Assembly: GCA_016212685.1 (NCBI GenBank)
Contig: JACREW010000095.1
Location: 1-5,206, forward strand
DNA: 5,206 bases
Source: Nitrospirota bacterium
GTDB lineage: Bacteria; Nitrospirota; Thermodesulfovibrionia; Thermodesulfovibrionales; Dissulfurispiraceae
Reading direction: 5' to 3'
The notes under the pieces were generated by a model. That model searched no databases, was not told where the DNA came from, and saw only the letters and a list, made by a program, of their open reading frames with translations. The translations under genes and the position numbers were made by a program. Shown piece after piece: positions 1 to 5,206 of the stretch (positions are counted from its first letter, which is position 1; each line of letters starts with the position of its first letter).

Positions 1-658
1 GGCGGGAATGGAAAGTGGGGTGAATGGTCTTGCGGCTGAACTAATTGCGTCTCAACTGGCATATTTCCTTGATATACCGACTCCTGAACCTGCTATAATT
101 GAATTAGACCCATTGCTGGCGGGGGCGATTCCCGATCCTGATCTCTCACTGAAAATCAAAGAAAGCTCCGGATTGAATTTCGGCAGCAGGGTGATTACAG
201 GAGGTTTTGAAACATGGCCTGTAGGCAAAGCGATACCTACAAGTCTGAGAACATTGGCGGCGGAAATATTCGCCTTTGATGCATTGATACAAAACCCTGA
301 TAGAAAGGTTAATAAGCCGAACATTCTTTGGAAAGGCGACGATTTATACATCATAGACCATGAAATGAGTCTGATGTTTATATATGAAATATTGCCGACG
401 ACTAATCCATGGCAGATATCGAATTTGAGATTTATCAAAGACCACTTGTTTTGCGGGAATCTGAAGGGGCAGACGGTAAATCTCGATCGATTTGCCGGGG
501 CGCTTGAAATGCTGACTGATAATGTCGTAGGAACTATTCTTTCAGATGTGCCGGAGGATTGGCGAAGCGATAACATATCAAAAATAACAACCCATATCAA
601 CGAGATTGTTTATCATAGCAATGATTTCGTCGACGAAATAAGGAGGGCGTTACAATGA
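1..658 (+). CDS. HipA-like kinase domain protein (HipA_2 type), 5'-truncated by window edge
   Basis: This is the C-terminal part of a protein with a HipA-like Ser/Thr kinase fold. The frame is open from base 2 (Ala-Gly before the Met at 8), and the Met at 8 falls inside the conserved block (GVNGLAAELIASQLAYFLDI, then P-x-PEPAIIEL). It is therefore internal, and the true start lies to the left. The missing N-terminus should carry the ATP-binding strands and lysine. Numbering from Met8, the catalytic-loop-like motif is N96-P-D98-R...K-P-N105-I-L (bases 293-322) and the metal-binding DFG-like position is I-I-D117-H-E (near 356). Both match the D...N...D layout of HipA kinases. There is no HipB-like DNA-binding partner in view; the downstream partner is a DUF3037 gene, with which it overlaps by 4 bp. 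The substrate and role are unknown. Calling it a persistence toxin would go beyond the evidence. The family is fairly certain, the function is not. Confidence 0.8.
   Translation, partial: AGMESGVNGLAAELIASQLAYFLDIPTPEPAIIELDPLLAGAIPDPDLSLKIKESSGLNFGSRVITGGFETWPVGKAIPTSLRTLAAEIFAFDALIQNPDRKVNKPNILWKGDDLYIIDHEMSLMFIYEILPTTNPWQISNLRFIKDHLFCGNLKGQTVNLDRFAGALEMLTDNVVGTILSDVPEDWRSDNISKITTHINEIVYHSNDFVDEIRRALQ
641..646 (+). promoter_or_regulatory. Strong Shine-Dalgarno for the DUF3037 gene
   Basis: A perfect AGGAGG lies 8 nt before the ATG at 655, inside the last codons of the HipA-like gene. It fixes the start of the DUF3037 gene. Together with the ATGA overlap, it suggests that the second protein is made efficiently, both by coupling and by its own initiation. 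Confidence 0.8.
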
Positions 659-1497
659 AGATACCGTATAGTTTTTCAGTCCTAAGATATATTCATGATA
701 TTGTGTCGGGTGAGTTCATCAATGTAGGAGTTGTGCTATATGCTCCGAAGGCCAGATTTCTAAGCGCGATATGCACGTCAAGATATGGCCGTCTTTCAAA
801 AATGTTTTCAAATATAAACGGTGACCACTTCCGGCAGGTCTCAAGATATATTCAGGCAAGGCTTGAGGAAGAAGGTGAGCGTCTGGTCGATGAACTCCTG
901 TTTGAGAAAATGCCGGTCAGCGTGAAAGACTTTACTCCACGGGTCTTACCAATAGATGACAGTTCGCTGCAATTTTCTCAGGAAGGTTATGGATTGACTG
1001 AAAACCCGCAGGAAACCCTTGAAGAGATTTATAACCGTTATATAGAAAAGTATTATGAAAAAACAGAGAGGCAAAGCAGAAGCGATGAAGATGTATGGAA
1101 GGTTTATAAGAAACCCATGGAGGAACGGCGCATCCTTGCTAATCTCGTACCCCACCAGATTATAGGCAACAACTATGATCATGAATTCAAATATTGCTGG
1201 AAAAATGAGCAATGGCACATACATGAGCCGATCTCTTTTGACTTGATGGAAGCTGGATCAATAACCGATAAAGCCAATACCTGGGTAGGTCGAGTCACAA
1301 GCCTTGTCGATGGCGGGGAGTCGTTTAAATTAAACGTTCTGATAGGGTCTCCTCAGGATGAAAAACTAAAATCTGCTTTTATTAAGGCGCAAAACATAAT
1401 GCATAAGATGCCTTGCGACCATAAATTTATTAAAGAGGATGAAGCTGACGATTTTGCTGAAAGTCTTAAGAAGGAAATAGAGGCTCACAAAGGGTAA
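655..1497 (+). CDS. DUF3037 family protein with long C-terminal region
   Basis: This is a complete 280-residue protein. Residues 5-30 carry the DUF3037 signature (YSFSVLRYIHD, then G-E-F-I-N-V-G-V-V-L-Y), and the domain appears to end near residue 131 with the pattern G-L-T-E-N-P-x-E-T-L-E-E-I-Y. The remaining 150 or so residues are charged and soluble. They include an H-E-F-x-Y-x-W-K-N-x-x-W stretch (176-187) and S-F-D-L...D-K-A-N-T-W (194-210), and I cannot assign this part. There is no signal peptide or membrane segment, so it is probably cytoplasmic. The ATG overlaps the stop of the HipA-like kinase gene (ATGA) and has an AGGAGG 8 nt upstream, so the two are co-translated and probably act together. 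The biochemical function of DUF3037 is not established. It could be a partner, regulator or substrate of the kinase, which is inference from gene order only. Confidence 0.82.
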   Translation: MKIPYSFSVLRYIHDIVSGEFINVGVVLYAPKARFLSAICTSRYGRLSKMFSNINGDHFRQVSRYIQARLEEEGERLVDELLFEKMPVSVKDFTPRVLPIDDSSLQFSQEGYGLTENPQETLEEIYNRYIEKYYEKTERQSRSDEDVWKVYKKPMEERRILANLVPHQIIGNNYDHEFKYCWKNEQWHIHEPISFDLMEAGSITDKANTWVGRVTSLVDGGESFKLNVLIGSPQDEKLKSAFIKAQNIMHKMPCDHKFIKEDEADDFAESLKKEIEAHKG

Positions 1498-1518
1498 GGC
1501 ATTAATGATTAAAATTTT

Positions 1519-1568
1519 GGTCGGCGATTACTGCGCTGTTTGAGTAAGGCTGCCGATTTTTCTTATTT
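1519..1568 (+). terminator. Weak terminator-like hairpin plus T-rich tract at convergent junction
   Basis: TCGGC (1521-1525) can pair with GCCGA (1552-1556), extended by G-T pairs on both sides, and is followed by a T-rich tract (1557-1568). It sits 20 to 30 nt after the stop of the DUF3037 gene, where a terminator for the + strand operon would be expected. Against it, the stem is only 5 Watson-Crick pairs, the loop is about 26 nt, and most of the T-tract also encodes lysines at the C-terminus of AccA on the other strand. Apart from an AAAATTTT palindrome (1511-1518), the 30-bp gap 1498-1527 holds nothing else, and no GC-rich terminator is visible for the - strand operon. Confidence 0.25.
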
Positions 1569-2505
1569 TTTTATATCGATCTTCTATAAGTTTTGAAGCG
1601 CTTTTCGACTGCAATGGTTCGAGAGCCTTAAAAATATATTCGACTATCTTCTTCGCCGTTGTCTCAGGTTCCCTATTGGCGCCTCCGAGCGGCTCCGGGA
1701 TTATATCGTCTATAATTTTGAAAGACTTCAAATCTTCGGCGGTGAGTTTTAAAGAATCGGCCGCCCTCGAGAAGTCTTCGGTGCCGAGTTCCCCGTTCTT
1801 CCTCCACAAAATAGCCGCGCACCCCTCCGGCGAAATCACTGAATATACGGAATGTTCCAGCATGTAGAGCCTGTCCGCAACGCTCAGCGCGAGGGCGCCG
1901 CCGCTTCCGCCTTCTCCTATTACGATGGAGATTATAGGCGTTTTCAGCCTCGACATCTCCATGAGACTTGTGGCTATTGCTTCTCCCTGACCCCGTTCTT
2001 CCGCTCCTATTCCCGGATATGCGCCGGGAGTATCGATAAAGGTTACAACAGGCATTTTAAATCTCTCCGCCAGCTTCATCAGCCTGAGCGCCTTCCTGTA
2101 GCCTTCGGGATTGGGCTGCCCGAAATTTCTGTAGATCCTCTCCTTTGTGCCCCTTCCTTTCTGATGGCCGATAATAACCATCGGAACGCCGTTAATCTTT
2201 CCGACCCCACCCACAATAGCGGGATCATCGCCGAATCTCCTGTCTCCGTGCAGCTCGATGAAGTCCTCTGCAATAATGCCGATATAATCGAGGGTATACG
2301 GCCTCTCGGGATGGCGGGCTATAAGGGTCTTTTGCCATGGGGTAAGATTCGAGAATATCTCGGAGCGCAGATCCTTCGCCTTTTTTTCGAGACGCTTTAT
2401 TTCGGATGCTATATCTATTTCCGTGCCGTCCGAAAGCTTCCTCAGCTCTTCGATCTTAGTCTCGAGTTCTTCGAGAGGTTTTTCAAAATCGAGATAATAA
2501 CTCAT
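1528..2505 (-). CDS. accA: Acetyl-CoA carboxylase carboxyltransferase subunit alpha
   Basis: AccA forms an alpha2-beta2 carboxyltransferase with AccD. It moves the carboxyl group from carboxybiotin on AccB to acetyl-CoA, giving malonyl-CoA, the committed step of fatty acid synthesis in the cytoplasm. The 325 residues are close to the 319 of E. coli AccA. The N-terminus (1-55) is a charged, coiled-coil-like helical region typical of AccA. Next come the family blocks H-P-x-R-P-x-x-x-D-Y-I (65-75), F-x-E-L-H-G-D-R-x-F-x-D-D (82-94), G-H-Q-K-G-R (113-118), F-I-D-T-P-G-A-Y-P-G (156-165) and the glycine-rich G-E-G-G-S-G-G-A-L-A (197-206), whose backbone is expected to help form the oxyanion pocket of the crotonase fold. 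The protein looks intact. AccD is not in the window. The ATG overlaps the dnaE stop (ATGA); the nearest purine-rich site, GGAGA, is 15 nt upstream, too far to be an ordinary ribosome binding site, so translation is probably coupled to dnaE. Confidence 0.97.
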   Translation of the reverse strand: MSYYLDFEKPLEELETKIEELRKLSDGTEIDIASEIKRLEKKAKDLRSEIFSNLTPWQKTLIARHPERPYTLDYIGIIAEDFIELHGDRRFGDDPAIVGGVGKINGVPMVIIGHQKGRGTKERIYRNFGQPNPEGYRKALRLMKLAERFKMPVVTFIDTPGAYPGIGAEERGQGEAIATSLMEMSRLKTPIISIVIGEGGSGGALALSVADRLYMLEHSVYSVISPEGCAAILWRKNGELGTEDFSRAADSLKLTAEDLKSFKIIDDIIPEPLGGANREPETTAKKIVEYIFKALEPLQSKSASKLIEDRYKKIRKIGSLTQTAQ

Positions 2506-5206
2506 AATATCTTTACAGTTTCTCCGGTTATTTTTTCCGCTTCAAAGGCAAAGTTGCCTGCCGGCTGAAGCCGGGATGCTATGATAACACAATATTCTGG
2601 AAGATAGAATTTAAACGATACGCTGTCCTTGCCGTTCGGGGCGTCGCCGAGCAGTTTTTTTATAGTCACGAGCTTTTCGGCGGTCTCTTTAAAATCACCG
2701 CACCTGAGCGCCACCTCATATTTCGTGCTGATCTCCATTTCCGTCAGGCTTTGCATTTCCCGCGCCATAACCTTCGCGCCTTTTTCGGACTTGAATACCT
2801 GACCGCGTATTATAACCAGGTTGCCTTTTTTCAGTATGTCCGCGCTTTTTTTATAAAGGTCGGGGAATACAAGCATATCGCAGCGCCCTGTTTCGTCCTC
2901 CATGGTCAAATAAGCCGTAATGCCCTTCTCTTTTGCCTTGCTCTTCATCTCGCTTATGATCCCGGCAACGCATATATCCGCCCTCTCGTCTTTTTCTTCC
3001 ACATAGGATAACGGAACAACATCCATAGACGACAATGTTTTCCTGTATTTTGTAAGAGGATGTCCGGATATGTAAAAGCCGAGAGACTCTTTCTCATTAT
3101 TCAACAATGTATTCTCGTCCCACGGCTTGACGGCCTCATCTAAAATGCCGCCTTCTCCGAACAGCCCCGGACCGAAGCCGTTCGCTTTCGAAGAGGATAC
3201 AAGCGTATCCATGGCCTTTGCCCTTGCCGTAAACAGGTTATCCTGATAAATGGAATCAAAGGCTCCTGCCTTAATAAGGCTTTCCGTTACCTTCTTGTTC
3301 ACCTTTTTATTATCGATCCTCGACATGAAGTCCTCGAAGGTTTCGAACTTTTTGCCTTCTCTCTCTTTCAAGATTATTTCTATTGCCGCAGTGCCCACCC
3401 CTTTTACCGCTTCGAGGCCGAACCGGACGCGGCTTCCGACTATCTTGAATTCCCTTTCGCTCTCGTTGATATCCGGAGGCAATATCGAGATGGACATGTT
3501 CCTGCATTCGTTTATGAGCTTGACTATTTTGTCCGTATCCCCCATGTCTACGCTCAGGTTTGCGGTCATGAATTCGACGGGATAATGCGTCTTCAGGTAT
3601 GCCGTCTGATACGCCACGTAGGCATAGGCGGCCGAATGGGATTTGTTAAAGCCGTATCTCGCAAACGGCTCCATAATCTCGAATAGCCTTTGAGCCTTTC
3701 CTTCAGGGAATCCGTTGGCGACAGCGCCTTTTACAAAGACCTCTTTCTGCTCTTCCATCTCCTCCTGCTTCTTTTTTCCCATCGCCCTTCGCAGGATATC
3801 TGCCTGGCCCATAGAAAACCCGGCTATTTTATTGGCGATCATCATAACCTGCTCCTGGTAGATAATGATCCCGTAGGTTTCGTCAAGGACTTCTTTCAGT
3901 AGAGGCAGTTCATACTCCACTTTTGTTTCGCCTTTCTTCCTTTTTATAAAGTCGTCTATCCACGCCATCGGCCCGGGCCGGTAAAGGGCGAGAAGCGCGA
4001 TCAGGTCTTCGAACCTGTTCGGCTGCATCCTGACGAGGATGTCCCTCATACCGGAACTTTCGAGTTGAAATATCCCTGTGGTTTCTCCCGAACTTAAGAG
4101 CCTGTATGTTTTTTCGTCCGCGATAGGAATCTCGGAAAGGACTATTTCGCTGCCCTGCTGTTTTATGTAATCCACGGTCTTTTCGAGCACTGTGAGCGTT
4201 TTCAATCCCAAAAAATCGAACTTTAAAAGCCCTACGCTCTCCACGGAGCCCATATCGAATTGGGTGGTAACGGTATCTTCCGAAGGGTTTTTATAAAGGG
4301 GCATAAAATCGGTCAACGGCTTCGGCGCTATAACAACTCCCGCCGCGTGTGTGCCTGCGTGTCTCGACAATCCTTCGAGCCTTTGCGCAATATCGAGCAG
4401 TTCCTTCACCGCCGGGTTGTTGTCGTACAATTCTTTTAACTGGGGCTCTACTTTCAGGGAATCACCGATGCTTATGTTGTGCCCCGGCACGAGCTTGGCT
4501 ATTTTATCGACTTCCGCGTATGGAATATCCATAACCCTTCCAACATCCCTTATCGCGGCTTTTGCGGCCATTGTTCCGAATGTGATTATCTGCGTGACGT
4601 GGTCGCTGCCGTATTTTTCCCCGACGTAGTTTATGACCTCTCCCCTCCTGTCCTTGCAGAAATCAACGTCTATATCCGGCATGCTGATCCTTTCCGGATT
4701 CAGGAACCTTTCGAAAAGAAGGTTGTATTTAAGGGGGTCTATTTCAGTTATATCGAGGCAATAGGCAACGAGACTTCCGGCTGCGGAGCCCCTGCCCGGG
4801 CCGACCGGTATGCCTTTTTTTCTCGCATAACTTATAAAATCCCAGACTATGAGGAAATAAGATGAATATCCCATCTTTTTTATTACCTGAAGCTCCAGCT
4901 TGAGCCTGTCGAGATGGTTTGCCGGCGGATTCCCTCTGAACTTGGCCTTAAGTCCGTCTGCGGCAAGGCCTTCGAGATATAGATCAGGAGAAACGCCGTT
5001 GGGCAGATCATATTTCGGCAACAGGCTTTTTCCAAGCGCAAAATCGAAATTGCACCGCTCGGCAATAGCGCGGGTATTCAGTATCGCCTCAGGCACGTCC
5101 CTGAATGCCTGCTTCATTTCATCCGGAGACCTGAAGTAGAATTCATCCGTAGACATCTTCAGGCGTTTTTCGTCCTTAACGGTCTTTCCGGTTTGTATGC
5201 AGAGGA
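2502..5206 (-). CDS. dnaE: DNA polymerase III subunit alpha (replicative polymerase), 5'-truncated by window edge
   Basis: This is the catalytic subunit of the replicative polymerase. The frame is open to the right edge: C-I-Q-T-G-K and K-R-L-K precede the Met at 5156, matching the end of the DnaE PHP domain, so that Met is internal and roughly 220 residues are missing. Numbering from that Met, the polymerase core has G-P-G-R-G-S-A-A-G-S (119-128), the catalytic acids D161 and D163 in M-P-D-I-D-V-D-F, and the third acid D314 in K-F-D-F-L-G-L. These are equivalent to E. coli D401, D403 and D555, with matching spacing. The fingers include L-Y-R-P-G-P-M (391-397) and Y-G-F-N-K-S-H-S-A-A-Y (501-511). 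An HhH segment lies near 577-600 and an OB fold near 728-800. It lacks a DnaQ-like exonuclease insertion, so it is DnaE type and not PolC. The usual clamp-binding position reads G-P-G-L-F (662-666), without the Gln. It overlaps accA by 4 bp; this gene order is widely conserved. Confidence 0.97.
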   Translation of the reverse strand, partial: LCIQTGKTVKDEKRLKMSTDEFYFRSPDEMKQAFRDVPEAILNTRAIAERCNFDFALGKSLLPKYDLPNGVSPDLYLEGLAADGLKAKFRGNPPANHLDRLKLELQVIKKMGYSSYFLIVWDFISYARKKGIPVGPGRGSAAGSLVAYCLDITEIDPLKYNLLFERFLNPERISMPDIDVDFCKDRRGEVINYVGEKYGSDHVTQIITFGTMAAKAAIRDVGRVMDIPYAEVDKIAKLVPGHNISIGDSLKVEPQLKELYDNNPAVKELLDIAQRLEGLSRHAGTHAAGVVIAPKPLTDFMPLYKNPSEDTVTTQFDMGSVESVGLLKFDFLGLKTLTVLEKTVDYIKQQGSEIVLSEIPIADEKTYRLLSSGETTGIFQLESSGMRDILVRMQPNRFEDLIALLALYRPGPMAWIDDFIKRKKGETKVEYELPLLKEVLDETYGIIIYQEQVMMIANKIAGFSMGQADILRRAMGKKKQEEMEEQKEVFVKGAVANGFPEGKAQRLFEIMEPFARYGFNKSHSAAYAYVAYQTAYLKTHYPVEFMTANLSVDMGDTDKIVKLINECRNMSISILPPDINESEREFKIVGSRVRFGLEAVKGVGTAAIEIILKEREGKKFETFEDFMSRIDNKKVNKKVTESLIKAGAFDSIYQDNLFTARAKAMDTLVSSSKANGFGPGLFGEGGILDEAVKPWDENTLLNNEKESLGFYISGHPLTKYRKTLSSMDVVPLSYVEEKDERADICVAGIISEMKSKAKEKGITAYLTMEDETGRCDMLVFPDLYKKSADILKKGNLVIIRGQVFKSEKGAKVMAREMQSLTEMEISTKYEVALRCGDFKETAEKLVTIKKLLGDAPNGKDSVSFKFYLPEYCVIIASRLQPAGNFAFEAEKITGETVKIL

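Noticed and set aside
8..10. ATG at 8 as the start of the HipA-like gene
   Set aside because: The frame is open to base 2, no ribosome binding site can be seen before it, and the residues around it belong to the middle of the conserved kinase region. The gene is cut by the window edge.
52..600. 182-codon open frame on the - strand opposite the HipA-like gene
   Set aside because: The opposite strand encodes a recognisable conserved kinase domain. The antisense translation is low in complexity and unlike any family.
1..1497. A classical hipBA persistence toxin-antitoxin operon
   Set aside because: The kinase is of the HipA_2 type, its neighbour is DUF3037, and no helix-turn-helix HipB-like protein is encoded in the window.
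1498..1527. Strong bidirectional terminator between the convergent operons
   Set aside because: The gap has only an AT palindrome (AAAATTTT). No GC-rich stem with a T-tract serves the minus strand, and the plus-strand candidate is weak.
1852..2568. 238-codon open frame on the + strand opposite accA
   Set aside because: It lies entirely antisense to accA and the end of dnaE, its translation has no family character, and it reflects the codon pattern of the real genes.
5154..5156. ATG at 5156 (minus strand) as the start of dnaE
   Set aside because: The residues encoded upstream of it (C-I-Q-T-G-K ... K-R-L-K) continue typical DnaE sequence to the window edge, so this Met is internal.

Overview
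The window holds two convergent two-gene blocks and almost no non-coding DNA. On the + strand (left third) are the end of a HipA-like kinase gene, which enters from the left edge, and a complete DUF3037 gene. They are coupled by a 4-bp ATGA overlap. On the - strand (right two thirds) are a dnaE gene (replicative DNA polymerase III alpha subunit), which enters from the right edge without most of its PHP domain, and a complete accA gene (acetyl-CoA carboxylase carboxyltransferase alpha subunit). These also overlap by 4 bp (ATGA). The blocks meet tail to tail across a 30-bp gap (1498-1527).

The dnaE-accA order is a conserved chromosomal arrangement, found for example in Escherichia coli, so the right part is core bacterial chromosome. 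The single-domain AccA and E. coli-type DnaE (PHP tail, polymerase core, HhH, OB fold) suggest a Gram-negative bacterium. The flavour resembles Desulfobacterota, Nitrospirota or related lineages, but this is an impression from protein character and not a placement.

The HipA-like kinase/DUF3037 pair is accessory in character. Lines counted by hand give about 40% G+C for this block and about 55% for dnaE-accA, which fits later arrival next to a core operon. HipA-like (HipA_2 type) proteins next to DUF3037 proteins recur in bacteria, but the role of the pair is not established to my knowledge. It is the least understood content here. I found no tRNA, rRNA, CRISPR array, insertion sequence or riboswitch. 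The only non-coding signals are one strong Shine-Dalgarno before the DUF3037 gene and a weak terminator-like structure at the convergent junction.
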